DNA of 64,000 nt from Antedon mediterranea (lineage: Eukaryota > Echinodermata > Crinoidea > Comatulida > Antedonidae): positions 39,449,304-39,513,303 of the forward strand of contig NC_092671.1 in NCBI RefSeq assembly GCF_964355755.1, written 5' to 3'. The notes beneath the pieces were generated by a model. It did not search any database. It saw only the letters and a program-made list of their open reading frames with translations, and was not told the origin of the DNA. Below are positions 24,001-35,800 of this stretch, one piece after another (position 1 is the first letter of the stretch; the number at the start of each line of letters is the position of its first letter). The position numbers and the translations under genes are program-made.

Positions 24001-27000
24001 TATAGGTATGTTATTTGAAAATACATGATTAAATCCAGTATTATTCAGAATACTTTTAATTGAGTTTAACCATCGCCATTTTATTAGGTGATCATTTAGA
24101 AAAAAATGATCACCTATTGTTATTGTATGAAATCTTTATTATTATTATTATTATTATTTTTTTTCTTTTTATTGTTTCTGTACACTATTTTGTGTAACAA
24201 TTATCTCAAAAAGTTTAAAGACCCCTTCCCTGCAATTTTGGACGTTTTTTGGAAAATAATACATATATATCACTTTAAAAACATTAAACCATGTCATTCC
24301 TTGTCTTAAATGTACGTTTTATGGTAAATTATGATAAAAAGTGAGAAACAATGCACTACCTAAGTAGCTCGCGGCGATCGACCTCTCGTGGACGGTCTTA
24401 GGCCTAGCCTAGCTAGGCTTAGTTTTGTAGGCCTAGCTGGTAAACATCGGTAACGTACGAACATCGTACGCGAGCTATATACCTAGCCTGACGTTGTATA
24501 GTTGCTGCATTAATTGTCTTTCTATTTTTGCAAGACTCCGTTGATACAAATTGGGGAAAACCCGGTATTTTCGCTGAAAAGTTAGGAGTCTTCCATTTGT
24601 TTTGGCCTCACGATCGATCGAAAAGTGGGCGAATTACAGGTGAAAAACAAAAATATCAATCCGCGCGCAATGCATTTTGGGATTTATAGCGAGCCGCTAT
24701 AATTATTAGAATCGACTTATTTTTCACATTTTTAACCGTTTAAAGACGAAAAAAGTTATCGCAATAGGACCATATAGTATTATTTTTACATTAAATATAG
24801 TTTGTGATCTTAAATTAGATCTAAAAAACGTAGGGAATGGGGCTTTAATGTCAATGATTACCAAAATTTCAGAATATCTTTCAAATAATATAACTTAATC
24901 CTAATCAGCTTTCCAGCGTGATCACTCATCCGTGACGTCATTTATACGCCATTTTGTGAAATCACATTATCAATCATATCTCCATAACTCATTATGACAT
25001 ATTAATGAAATTCACTACAGGTAAACTTCAGGTCAAGGGTAAAAATATTATCAAATAAAAAGTTGCGCATTTCAAGGTCATGCACGTGAAATCGCGCATT
25101 AAAAATTTAAAACGCGCAAAATTAGGTTTTGATCAATTTAGAGCATGAATTAGGCCATTTGCGCGTTTCAAAAAATTACTGCGCAAAAATGCGTTTTTGT
25201 GCGCACGTTTCTTAAAATGCGTAAAAAAATAAAATTTGATGTATAAATCACATTCTACTCACAATCCTTAGTACATTCACCAATTTTGAGTCCATTCCGA
25301 CTTAAAATAACGCTATACGAGCACGTTAAAAATGACAAAATGCGCACACTAATTGTACAAAAGTGCTAAAAATGGTAAAAAATAAGGACTTTTTAAAATG
25401 AATATAACTCTTCAGAATGGCAGATGACCCCCAATTTTTTTAACTTATTATGGAAGCCAATAAGTTGTAGATACAAATGTATATACACATTAGACGTACA
25501 AAATGGTATGACGTCATCAAATGGCCACTTGAATTTAAAAATTAGGAATTTTTATCTTTTTGTGTGGGTTATCACATTCAATAGAGCGCATCTCCGTTAT
25601 TTGAGCCCGATTTTCGCACAACTTTTAGTATGTGCTTACTCAATTAATTATTCTTCTAATGAGTTGTCAACATTTTTATTTTGATGACGTCATCACGCGT
25701 AAAAACTTGAATAACCTAGGTCGTGTAATTTCAGCTACACCATACATTTGAATATCTTATAGCTCTTCAGAATTAAAGGTGACCTTGAAGATTATAACTT
25801 ATTATGAAAGCTGATGAAATGTAGATATGAATTCATATAAAATTAAGCCTATCGGATGTTGTGATGTTATCATATGGCCAGTTGAAGTTAAAAAGTAGTT
25901 TTTAAATTTCTTTAGTCAAAGTTATACAAATTTCAAAGACCGCGCATTGCGCTTCTACGTGTCAAATTTTCTTCCAATCCTTATATTTATTTGTTCAATT
26001 CATTATCTTTCGAAATCGTCATCTTCGAGTTTATTTTGAAAATTCCATCATACCAAAAAATTAGAACACGATATGAGTCCCGTAATTTCACCTATGCTAC
26101 ACTGTATATAGATATACAGTATATACTGTACATATTGTATGACACATAATAGGTAGAGCTCAGCACTATAAGTGTATATGCATCATGTCATAGGATGGCG
26201 TACATCAACTTTTAACGATCGTATGTTAACGTACATGCATGTTTAACAAATGTTAATTTTATTAAAATGATAAAAATGATCACCTATAATTCGTCAAAGT
26301 GACGAATTAAATTCTAGTATTAACATTATTGTCATGCAAGGTAAATAATGCATGCAACAGCAGCTTTGGCCAACGATGGGCTTCTAAGTTGATAAGCCTG
26401 TCAAAATATTTAATTTTTATTTCATTATGGGTATTTTCAATGCTATCCCATCCTAAGTCACCCAACAGAGCCAATGATGGCGTGTTCCTCGGTGCTTTTA
26501 GTAGTGTTTTAGCCATTTGTAGCTGAATGTTTTCGATTTTTTTGTAATCACTGGCACAATAAGCTGATATTGCACAAGTGAAGGTAGTGCTATAGTTTTC
26601 CACAAGATATTACCAAAATAAATCCTATTAAAATCTTCTTGCTCATTAATAATGGACTTGATATATCCAATTATATAATAACTACATCATTAACATGTAT
26701 ACTTTCGGAGAAGTTTCTTGAAATATTCACTCCCAAGTATTTGTAACAATCTACTTCTTTGATGAAGTGGTTTACAAGAGGCCATTGTTTAGTTTTATTA
26801 GTACGTTTACCAACAACCACAACATTTGATTTGTCATAATTAAAGTTAAGTTTCCATTTTTTGGAGAAAATTCCAGCGATAGATAACATTTTCTCCAGAT
26901 CATTTTCATCTTTAGCAATCAAGACAACGTCGTCAGCCCAAAAAAGACAGCTAATTTTTGTGCCTAAAGTATGACATCCGACATTTTCATTATATAACAT

Positions 27001-30000
27001 TTTGGAGAGTTCATTTATAAAAATACAGAATAAGGTCGGTGATAATACGCAGCCTTGCTTAACCCCTTCATCGACATCAAAATAATCAGTTACAATATCA
27101 CCAAACTTAACATTACATTTGACATTTGTATAAAGTTTATCAATAATTTTCCAGACTTTACCACGGATACCAGTATTCCATGCTATTGACAAAAGGCCAT
27201 TACGCCAAACCGTGTCAAAAGCCTTACGGAAATCCAGGAAGGCTAAGTATGTTAACTTATTTTCCGCATTTCGCATAGCCAATATGCTTTTAAGTGTAAA
27301 TATGTGGTCCTCACATCTATGATTTTTCCTAAAGCCTCCCTAGATTTCCGTAAGAATACTATTACTCTCAAGAAATTCTGAGATACGATCACAAATAATA
27401 CGATTGAAAATTTTAGCAACACATAATGATAATGTGATACCTCTATAGTTATTTAAATCGTTCTTGCTACCTTTTTTATGGATAGGTATAATGATCCCTT
27501 TATTCCACACTCGGTGGGAATATTCTCTGATTTAACAAAATAGTTAAAAAGATATGTAAGTGACCTAATAAGGCAGTCACCTCCGTTCTTTAACAATTCG
27601 TTAGTGATGCCATCAACACCAGGTGCTTTATTGTTTTTAGAACGAAGTATTGAACTTTTAACATCTTCAAATGAAATTCTTATATCATCCAGTACTTTTT
27701 GTGGATCATCATTAACATAATTTATATAATTTTCCCTAACATCAGAAACATGACTATTGATAACTATATCATTATAAGTATTGACACCAGTTTGATTACC
27801 CAAGTTACTCCAATAAATTTTAATCAAGTTAGCCATAACCTGTTTGTCTGAGGTAACTTGTGTAGAGTCGGGAATTTTTAGGTTAGAAGGAACAATTACC
27901 TTCTTAGGACCCCTTAATTCGTTCCAAAAGTCTTTAGAACTCTGACCACCTGCTTTCGCTATGGCAACACTTTTGTCAACTTTCAATTGCATCATTTTAT
28001 TTTTTATTAAATTTTTCGCTTGAGTTTTTTTCATTTTATAATCCTTCCATAAAGCATCCCCCTTATCAAGATCTGTCCTATTATGTTTAGACCATGCACG
28101 ATGCTCCTTACAAGCACGTTTACGTTCTTGAATGGCAGTGTCTATTGTCTTATTCCACCATTGTTTACTTTTGATTTTAACATCCTTAAAGCCAATTGTA
28201 TTATTAGTAACTGAAAAAAGAGTATCTTTCCATTTTTCCCAACCATAATTTATATCACTAATATCCTCAAGGTTATTATTAAACCAAATGTTGTCAAATT
28301 TATCAATAATTGAATTTTTGTAAGCAGACCAGTCTTGATCGCTTTTAATATTCCAAACTTGTCGTTTATTATCATTCGAATTTTTTACATTAGTATTATA
28401 TTCAAATTTAAGATAGGCTAGTAGCACATTATGGTCACTACCCATGTGGTAGTTTCTTTCCTCATCAATGACCATTTAATGTATAAATTTATCGACACTA
28501 CACGAGGAAAGCACATAATCAATGCAGCTTGAGTGTGGGTGTCTAAACCAAGTTATCTTTCCAAAACATTTTTGTGAGCAGTTTAGAATATTTAGCCCTG
28601 TGTCAATACTAAAATTTATCAAACGCTCTCCATTAGAATTAATTATGGGATCACCATTACTTACATTATTACCTATTCTGCCATTAAAATCGCCTACAAT
28701 TAAGATAAGTGGGTCACAATTTTCAACTTCATTTTCAATTTGAATTATTTCAGAGAGTAGTTGGTTATATAGTTCATCAGCAAGGTCAGGATTAGACCCC
28801 TCTACTGGAAAATATACCACAGCAATATTAAGCAATTTATCACAAATTTTAACACGAATCCAACATCTCTCAATGTCATCACAAAACGAATCATAAAGAT
28901 TATCATCTAAAACAGTTACTTTATCTGAGACAAGTAGGCCAATACCCCCTCACCCTTTTCCTACTCTATTTTTACCATACCATTTAAAACCATTTATCCT
29001 TATAGACTCATTTGATTTAAGAAAAGTTTCGGCAATACCAAATATGTCAATTTTACAATTAATTAAAAAATTCTTAATTTCATATAATTTGTTTTTGATT
29101 CTGTTAACATTATTGAATGCAATATTTATGCCAATGTTAGAGTTAGTATTAGTGTTAATATTTTTACGGTTACCACGTCTAATCCGTTTTTGTTTAGCAT
29201 TAGTATGCCACCTGTTGTTGTTGGATGTGTCGATGTAGTCTTTGATATTGCCGGCATAATCATATATAGACATGATGATGTCACTACCATATTTGGGCCA
29301 TGCTTTTTTGTCAAACTAGTTTGATAGTGTAGACAGAGCTTTACACAGTAAGTCAAATTTAAAAAATTGCTCTAAAGAACTAATTCACTGTTTTGTTGAA
29401 TACGGTTGCTATTTTTAAATTCCTGTTGACAATCTTTTCTTTAAATTGTGTTTTTTCAGGTAAATATTTATTTCCGATAACTTTTTTGGTAAAAGGTAAA
29501 AAACCGATATTGTGTGACATTAAAGTGTTAATTTAACCAAAAAATTGTTTAGAAATTATTTTTTTAAGGGGAAAATATTAAATATTAACTAGCAAAAACA
29601 TTTTAATATAATTTAGAAAAAAGTACTATCTAATTTCCTGTAGAAACTAACATAGGGCCTACAGGCTGTTGGAAAAATACTATTAATAGACAGTTCTAAA
29701 AAAGTGTACGATGGTTGAAGACTATCATGACACACACGTGTACTATGCATGCAATATTGCTGCTTATGCAGTTGGTTTAATATTCACATGTATATCACAT
29801 GGTTGCTAGCGTACACTGATTATGTATGCCAGATTGACTTTTAGATTGGTTTAAATATGAGGCATCTTCGTTTTAAGCTCATATTTGAATCAATAAATTT
29901 CTTTTATTTCGGAAATATTTCATCAATATACAAACAGAAAAGGAAAAAAAGAAAATCTGCAAACTCTAAGCTTAAATATATAGAATACTTCTCCATCTAC

Positions 30001-30664
30001 AATACATAAGTTATGGAGCATATGTTTGCAAACACAAGCAACAAGAATATTATCTATCGATAGATTTTCGCATATGCATATACTTTTCTAAAGCTGTGTA
30101 TACACTATCAAACTAGTTTGACAAAAAAAGTGTGATGTGCCCAAATATGGTAGTGATATGTCCAAATATAATAGTGATATAACATCCATATTTGGGCATA
30201 TCAAATTTTGTTGTCACATAAAGTTTGATAGTGTGGACAGAGCTTTAGACGTGTAGATGAGTACAAGTAAAACAGCATTTCTTTTCCTATCTTTTCAGCA
30301 AAAACACAAGATACAGTCATCCACAGGGCCGCTTGAACTGGCCTTACATCAGGTGCCCAAGTTTCTAAGAGCTCTGGTCACTAAATGGTCACCTCAAGCT
30401 TTTGTAGTTACTTTCAAACTAGAAACGGACGAAGCTATATTAATGGACAAAGCGCTTGGCGCTCTTACCAAATATGGTCATCAACTCGTGATTGCAAACA
30501 TTTTACACGAAAGACGATACAGAGTTGTCGTGGTGACAAAAGAAGAACAAAAAGAACTTTTACTTAGTGACGATGAACAAAAAGAAAAGAAAGATATTGA
30601 ACAGAAACTAATCAGAGATATATGTATACGACATACGCATTATTATAAGGGAACTGAGGTGTAA
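18095..30664 (+). CDS. PPCS: Phosphopantothenate-cysteine ligase (5 exons)
   Basis: Second step of coenzyme A synthesis: joins 4'-phosphopantothenate to cysteine, with ATP in animal enzymes. Cytosolic. Exons: 18095-18289, 18742-18830, 19862-20004, 20322-20536, 30299-30664; product 335 aa (human about 311). Motifs in order: IVLVT running into SGGT across the first splice, [15 protein letters not shown] (about 81-95), [22 protein letters not shown] (about 196-208), [10 protein letters not shown] and FKLETDE. Exons 2 and 3 are too short or shifted to show as a whole frame, but splice phases (2+1, then 1+2) restore the family sequence exactly. The N-terminal 20 or so residues (Asn, Lys, Ala rich) are not conserved. 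Intron 4 is 9.8 kb and carries a nest of transposons. The downstream neighbour HIBCH also handles a CoA compound, but no shared control is visible. Confidence 0.95.
19240..19455 (+). pseudogene. Possible LINE C-terminal fragment in PPCS intron 2
   Basis: One frame reads [11 protein letters not shown]...[13 protein letters not shown] then stops. It resembles the 'TY.d.L..D.g....eL...M.DR..W' tail of many non-LTR reverse transcriptase proteins. It is short, and frame changes occur before it. Pattern recognition only. Confidence 0.35.
19550..19895. repeat. Duplicated PPCS exon 3 acceptor region, one copy split by MITE-A
   Basis: The segment 'aacaact...attattcctcaaca...atcagaaggctatgg' occurs at about 19797-19895, where it includes the real acceptor and start of exon 3. 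A copy lies just upstream at about 19550-19780. There a MITE-A (19594-19740) interrupts it, and the exon-like part breaks after a few codons. Confidence 0.75.
19594..19740. mobile_element. MITE-A copy
   Basis: Complete ends: AAAGCTCTGTCCACACTATC at the left and its complement GATAG/AATAG-TGTGGACAGAGCTTT at the right. Inserted into the upstream copy of the duplicated PPCS exon 3 region. Confidence 0.9.
20071..20250. mobile_element. Foldback element MITE-B, copy 3 (inverted core)
   Basis: Starts AGGTTTATCGCAAATAG and ends CTATTTGCAATAAACATT. The core 'tcatgattt/gttgtttgtacgtac' runs in the opposite direction to the other two copies. In PPCS intron 3. Confidence 0.85.
20708..20830. repeat. Dispersed repeat, copy 1 ('gatccaggattttgaaatag')
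   Basis: Shares GATCCAGGATTTTGAAATAG, 'gtgaaatgaa.ggctgagctt' and 'cttttgcattacaatttg' with 55627-55745, including spacing. Noncoding, 5' end uncertain. In PPCS intron 4. Confidence 0.75.
21543..21670. mobile_element. MITE-A copy, decayed
   Basis: Internal words of MITE-A are kept ('tgtgacaaaaaaatgtg', 'atggacatgatgatgtcata', 'accatatttgggcatatcac'), but both termini are worn. Confidence 0.6.
21725..22374. mobile_element. 650-bp TIR element with TA target duplication
   Basis: The left end AGGGTATGTTCAGACTCACG matches the complement of the right end (CTGAACATACCCT), and the similarity runs on through GGAGTTACGGTGGAGTTAT. TA lies outside both ends (21723-21724, 22375-22376). No transposase, so nonautonomous; Tc1/mariner-type by target only. 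Confidence 0.85.
22853..22910. mobile_element. Left half of MITE-A split by a LINE
   Basis: Terminus and first 55 bp of MITE-A, ending in 'tttgcccatata'. The matching right half ('tagacatgatgatgtcac...gtagacagagcttt') resumes at 29261-29342 on the far side of the LINE. CATATA is present at both junctions, as expected for a target site duplication. Confidence 0.85.
23611..24085 (-). pseudogene. LINE ORF, C-terminal Cys/His segment
   Basis: Continuation of the LINE protein beyond the nested insert. It reads through [11 protein letters not shown], then [17 protein letters not shown]...[13 protein letters not shown], a C-x2-C...H-x4-C pattern typical of the 3' part of such proteins. It is cut from the rest of the ORF by the element at 24087-26284. 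Confidence 0.75.
24087..26284. mobile_element. 2.2-kb noncoding element inside the LINE (TA-flanked)
   Basis: Interrupts the LINE reading frame. Its ends are GGTGATCATTT and the complement AAATGATCACC, with TA on both sides (24085-24086 and 26285-26286). The left terminus is followed at once by a second inverted copy, so the first 30 bp fold back. No transposase frame. The interior has two diverged copies of a ~350-bp unit (about 25410 and 25765, sharing 'aacttattatg.aagc' and 'tggcca.ttgaa') and a nested element at 24219. Tc1/mariner-like target preference only. Confidence 0.75.
24219..24844. mobile_element. 626-bp TIR element with TTAA target duplication
   Basis: Flanked by TTAA (24215-24218 and 24845-24848). 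The ends match as inverted repeats: AGACCCCTTCCCTGC versus AGCCCCATTCCCTACG, then a GTTTTTT block in each arm. TTAA targets suggest a piggyBac-type nonautonomous element. Nested within 24087-26284. Confidence 0.7.
26307..29273 (-). pseudogene. LINE endonuclease/reverse transcriptase ORF, broken
   Basis: From 29273 downwards: endonuclease motifs ([39 protein letters not shown]), then reverse transcriptase motifs ([56 protein letters not shown]). In-frame stops lie near 28950, 28476 and 27335. Frameshifts lie near 27500 and 26670. The catalytic FWADD box is intact, but the ORF cannot be read through. A domesticated role is not indicated. Confidence 0.9.
29343..30090. other. Remainder of PPCS intron 4 before exon 5
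   Basis: AT-rich. About 29440-29600 resembles about 17880-18030 in short blocks (TTTTTTCAGGTAAA, TTGGT, GTGACATT), probably an old dispersed repeat. No coding sequence seen. Confidence 0.4.
30091..30248. mobile_element. MITE-A copy just upstream of PPCS exon 5
   Basis: Ends AAGCTGTGTATACACTATC and GATAGTGTGGACAGAGCTTT; internal 'ccaaatatggtagtgatatg' block. It ends about 50 bp before the exon 5 acceptor, so it may include or displace the branch-point region. Confidence 0.9.
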
Positions 30665-32844
30665 ACCACAGGACTACTGTGAATACTACTGCACTGTACA
30701 GTATACGACATATTTTGCTACACTGAAATATTGTTTGTTTGTTTGTTTTATTGGTTTTCCACACACAAATAAATACAATCACATGTTAAATAATATAGTA
30801 TTCGATAACTGAAATAACAAAATTAGGATAAGGTGGTGTGTGGATGGAGGCCAAAATAAGTTTGTTAAACAAACTTTAAGGCATGGCCACCAGTTAAAAT
30901 TAAAATTAAAAAAAGTTTAAATGGTGGTGGTTGAAAAATATAGCAGATAACATACGTCACAGGCAGTCTGATTTAACAAAGAGTTTAAAGAATTAAAGAG
31001 ACACTGCATCATTGAAACAAACAAAAAATGTTATGCTTAGTTCTGTTACGGTTTGTTTGTTGTATGATGGCAGTGTGTCCTGAAGTGACTCCAAGCAGTA
31101 GAAAAACAAATATTGGAATTAAAAATAAATAATAAGAATATAAGTCAGCACAGGCGCAAAAAACTGGAAAACTACATGATTATGAGGATCCATAAATATT
31201 ATTATTATTTATTGTCAAAGGGTTCATTTTAGGGTACATGGTTGCATATTAATTTATGTTTTTAATGGGATTCAAATTCACATTTATTCAGCAATATATA
31301 TTTACATTGTTACATACAATATTGCAGGGATCTTACAGAGAAAGTTTATGTTTTAAATTTTCAGTTATCAGTTTTTTTATTTAAATGAAGATATTTAAGC
31401 AGCACAGCACTAAGATTTAAGGAAACACAATGCAATATTTGCTTAGATTATTTCGAAAACTGACTTAGGCCTAAGCAAAGTAATTGACTTAATACAATGT
31501 TAAGATAAATCTGACAACCTGGTATTTCACTTATTAGCTATTATTGAATTTTCAACTTCTTTTGTTTTGTTTTGGGGAGTTGAATATATGAGTCAGTGCC
31601 ATTAAAATTAAACCTTTTTGGGGTTTTTTTAAAACTATTTTTTATCTTAACATAAATTTAATCAAATTGTAATAAATTGAGATTAGTTCCTCTTAATAGT
31701 ATATTTAACATTATAGTTATCTATATCTGTCCTCTTAGGACTTCTTTTAACAAGACAAATTTCACAGTGTTTTTGTAACGATTGGCAATTGGTTGTAATT
31801 GGGGTGATTAACAAAATGATATTTGTGTAAGACACAATTTAGTTTATTAATTAAAAATGAAACAATTAAATTTAGCACTATTTATCAGTACAGTAATTAT
31901 TGTTTCTGTGTCAAATAAAATTACAGTATCTTTCTGAAATGAATGAGTGTTTTTAGATGAAATGTATTAGTTTGTGTTTGGCACACTCTGGGTAAGTCAA
32001 TGAACAACTGTTTTTGACAAAAGAGACATGAACGTATTTTGACAAACAAGCAATTCCTGAACCATCGAGGTATACCTGAACTTGTTTTGAAAAACGAACA
32101 ATATTTTGACAAATGATCGATGAATTACTTATTTCCCCATCAAACTTAATGAACCTACATTTAAATACTGTTTTTTATTTAATTTGGATTTATATAGCGC
32201 TTTTCCAAGTGACCAAAGCGCAACATATTAATTTTTCCCATGATTTTTCAAATAAAGGTATTTCGTTTAATTTGTCCCTTTCTCTACTCATAATATCTCT
32301 ATGCTCTACTGACTTTGATCTTACTGCTGCTATTTCTTACAATAAGAGGGCGACATGCTACATTTAGTCCATTTTTTAATAAAAAAAAACTTCGCCCCCA
32401 TCGTTGAGCTATAATAAAATTATAGAACACAAAATGATAACGTTACGAACAAACGAATGAAAAAAGGTACTTGTCTAGTCCATGGTCTAGCATACCAAAT
32501 TGGAATTCACTTATGTTCGATTTTTCTACATCGTCGTGTCTGGCTTTGAGACTCATCGATATCTTTGCAAAAGTGTAAAATGCAAGTTTTTTATTCTAGC
32601 TATATTTTATGATTAGTGATAACAAAATGAAAAATAAATAAAACGATTAATAATAGAATAATAATTATATTAAAATTAGTATTCCGTAAAAAAACTGGGC
32701 GACAAAATGTGGTATTTGATGAATTCGCATATTAGTAGCCAATCAAATTGTTTATATAGAATGCTAATCTAAATATTACGTAACAGCATAAGCTCGAACC
32801 ATTCACATGGTGGTGTTGTTTTATTTTTCTCTGACGTTAAAAAG
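30665..32844. other. Region between PPCS and HIBCH
   Basis: PPCS 3' UTR, then AT-rich sequence. Near 32163-32225 'ttggatttatatagcgcttttcc...accaaagcgcaa' looks like the 3' tail of a marine-type LINE; the LINE tail at 22930 has the related 'ttatttggaaaacgcttttt'. The HIBCH promoter is expected just before 32845. Confidence 0.45.
30768..30773 (+). terminator. Candidate polyadenylation signal, PPCS
   Basis: AATAAA about 105 bp after the stop, after a TTTG-rich stretch. Confidence 0.4.
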
Positions 32845-35800
32845 ATGGCGCGACATTTTTGGTATTAAAGGTGGTGTTAATGCCACGCTATTCCATTCTC
32901 TTATGGTCGTAACGCTAAAATACTAGAATATTGGCTCCTAAATAGGCTACAGACTCATGTGGGTTAAACACATATCTATTCTTTGTTACCATAAAATTAC
33001 ACCGCGTATCTCGTACGTGTTGATTGAATTGGGTAAGCGAGTCGGTGAGGTTGGATGTTAGTCTGGCTGGACTATTATGGATTATTTAGTCAATAATTTG
33101 TGAATTCAGACTGTCAATTTGTTAATATTTTTATTTTTTTGTAGGTATTGATTTCAACCGGATTGCAATTTACAAGCTTAGGCTATTATTTATTTATTCA
33201 AAATTCAAGAGGGTGACCGAGCAAGTGGAAGCTGATTTTGAGTGGCCCTGTTGTCGCATCTTGTTGATGATGAGTCTTATTGCAATTTTACTGGATTTGT
33301 TGTTTCCTCACATGGATTATTTCTGGGATATTATATATTTTTGTTCATCGTAGCTTTGGAGCATCAAACATAGTAAGAACTAACACCACATAATTAGGCT
33401 ACTAACATGTCGTAAGATGGTCGCCAGCTTCGATAAACTTTATACTGTAAATTCCTGGGCCTTTTTCTGACTTTTCCCTTTATTATATTTTATGCAAATT
33501 AGTATTCACAACTTCTCATGTATTGATAAACAGCCTATTTCGCGTCATCCGAGTCATTAAAGAACATAACAATCCCACACCAAACTTTTTTGAATTAGAA
33601 TAAAATCTTTAGTCAGCGGACATACAACCAGCTGTTTTTATTAGAACACAGCAGGATTTATTTTCGTTTTCATATTTTTAGCGCACTGTTTTATTTCACA
33701 TTCTGTACCTGTCATTTGATCGTCATTTATTACGTATTTAAAGTCGTGTAACCGATACATTAGGACAAACAAATCAACACGGCGAATTTATTAAAAATTG
33801 TCACTTCAATAAATTATACATTTTGGAAATACGCCGTAGTCGTATTTTTGTAGTTTAATATCAAGCTCTGCTTTTGATTGATTGACACCGAAGTTTGATA
33901 AAAAAAAAAAACCTCTCACTTCAAATTTAGTTTTCATCGATCTCTAAACGAGTCTTTATTTTGACTTCATCTTTTTAACAAAGAAGTTTTCATCGATAAC
34001 GTGATATTTGGGTTTTTTTTTCTACGATTTGTTTTTCATACTTCGATAGGCCTATACACATTTTCTTTGAATTGTTACCGATCTGTAATTTACGACAGGA
34101 TTAATTTTTTCATCACTTCGATTTTCTTTTCATGATTTCTAGCTTCGAAATTAGTTTTCTATAATTTTACGACGACGAGATTTTTTCATCACTTCGATTT
34201 TTCATTATCATTTCTTCGATTGAGTTTTCCATAATTACGACAGGATTTGTTCATTACTTCGATTTTATTTTCATCATTTCTTTAAATGAGTTTTCCATAA
34301 TTTTACGACAGGATTTTTTCATCACTTCGATTTTCTTTACATCATTTCTTCGAATGAGTTTTCTATAATTTTACGACAGGATTTGTTTATCACTTCGATG
34401 TTTTCATCATTTCTTCGAATGAGTTTTTTAAAATTTCACGACAGGATTTGTTCATCACTTCGATTTTTTCATTATCATTTCTTTGAATGAGTTTTTCCTA
34501 ATTCTACGACAGGATTTTTTCACTACTTCGATTTTTTCATTATCATTTCTTTGAATGAGTTTTTCCTAATTCTACGACAGGATTTTTTCACTACTTCGAT
34601 TTTGTTTTCATCATTTCTTCGAATGAGTTTTCCATAATTCTACGACTGGATTTTTTTTATTAATTCGTTTTTTTCTTTACGCATTTCTTCGAATGCGTTT
34701 TCCATAATTTTACAATTCGATTTTTTCATCACTTCCATTTTTTTAGGCTACGCATTTCGAAAGTGTTTTTCACAATTTTACGACAGGATTTTTTCATCAC
34801 ATTTCTTACGAATTTCAACGATGTGTTTGCGACAAGATTGTTTCATCTTAGCCGAACCGTTCCATCGATTTTGTTTTCATCAAAAGGGTCTACATACACC
34901 ATGCCGCATCTTCGAACTGTTTTGGGTTTTTCGAACATTACCTGAAGTCCACTTTGGTATGTCGAATTATGCTCGGATGTGATTTGCATGGCTGACCCTC
35001 ATGCTGCGGTGGTGGTGGTGCGTGTGCCACACACAGAGTGTAGTGTGCGGCTAGCCGAGAACTGAACGTCAGAAGGCTTACTACCTATCTATTATTAATA
35101 TGCCTAGTAGGTAGGCCATAATAAGCCAATTATTAAGTATAATAAAATACAATACTTATGTATTTCTAAACATGACGTTCATTCAACTAACAAGGTAAAT
35201 ATTTGGGGCGAATTTCACCCTACTTTCTTAACCTCTCTCTAGCTAGCCTGACTGAGTTAGTTAGGCTATAATAAGGCTAGGCCTAAGCTAGGCCTTATTT
35301 TAGCCTAGCTAGGCCTAAAAAAGCCTTTAAGCCTGCGGTGGTGGTGGTTCAGTGAGTGAGTGTAGTAGTATCAACTAGGCCAGGCCTAACCCTGCTTGTG
35401 AAAGTGTGGTGGGTGCATCATTAGCGCCTACAGTAGACCTCATAATCTAGGCTAAATATAAATGTACTGTGTGTAGTGAAGGCCTAGTTAAATAGTAGGT
35501 TGGGTGACATCTTACTAAACTGTGGTGATAAAACCTGCAATCAATAAATGATGATGTACATTTTCTCATGTTTACAAATATTTTAATGTAATTTTCTGTT
35601 CGCAGGTTAAACATTCTGTCGTCTGCTACTAGACGAACTCGTATCATATGCAGCCAACTTAAAATGTCTTCAATGGCGTCGGAGGACGAAGTGATCTTGG
35701 AGAAAAAAGGTAGCAAAGGGATCATCACCCTCAACCGACCAAAGGCACTTAACGCCCTCAATCTATCCATGGTTCGTAAGATGTATCCCAAATTGAAGGT

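Larger units (their letters stand above)
22911..29260 (-). mobile_element. Non-LTR retrotransposon (LINE), decayed, 5' near 29260
   Basis: A LINE on the minus strand, about 4.15 kb once a nested 2.2-kb insert is removed. Its 3' end is a simple (ATT)n tail at 22911 (plus strand reads ATAATAATA). CATATA flanks both ends (22905-22910 and 29261-29266). It encodes an APE-type endonuclease, a reverse transcriptase and a C-terminal Cys/His segment in one original frame. It sits in PPCS intron 4, antisense to the gene. The clade is not settled; an RTE/I/Nimb-like group is possible. Confidence 0.9.

Noticed and set aside
23611-29273. Domesticated reverse transcriptase gene
   Set aside because: In-frame stops, at least two frameshifts, a large insertion and target duplications mark it as a decayed LINE.
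29126-29356. Minus-strand 76-residue frame
   Set aside because: It runs from MITE-A sequence into the LINE 5' region in a shifted frame and has no family features.
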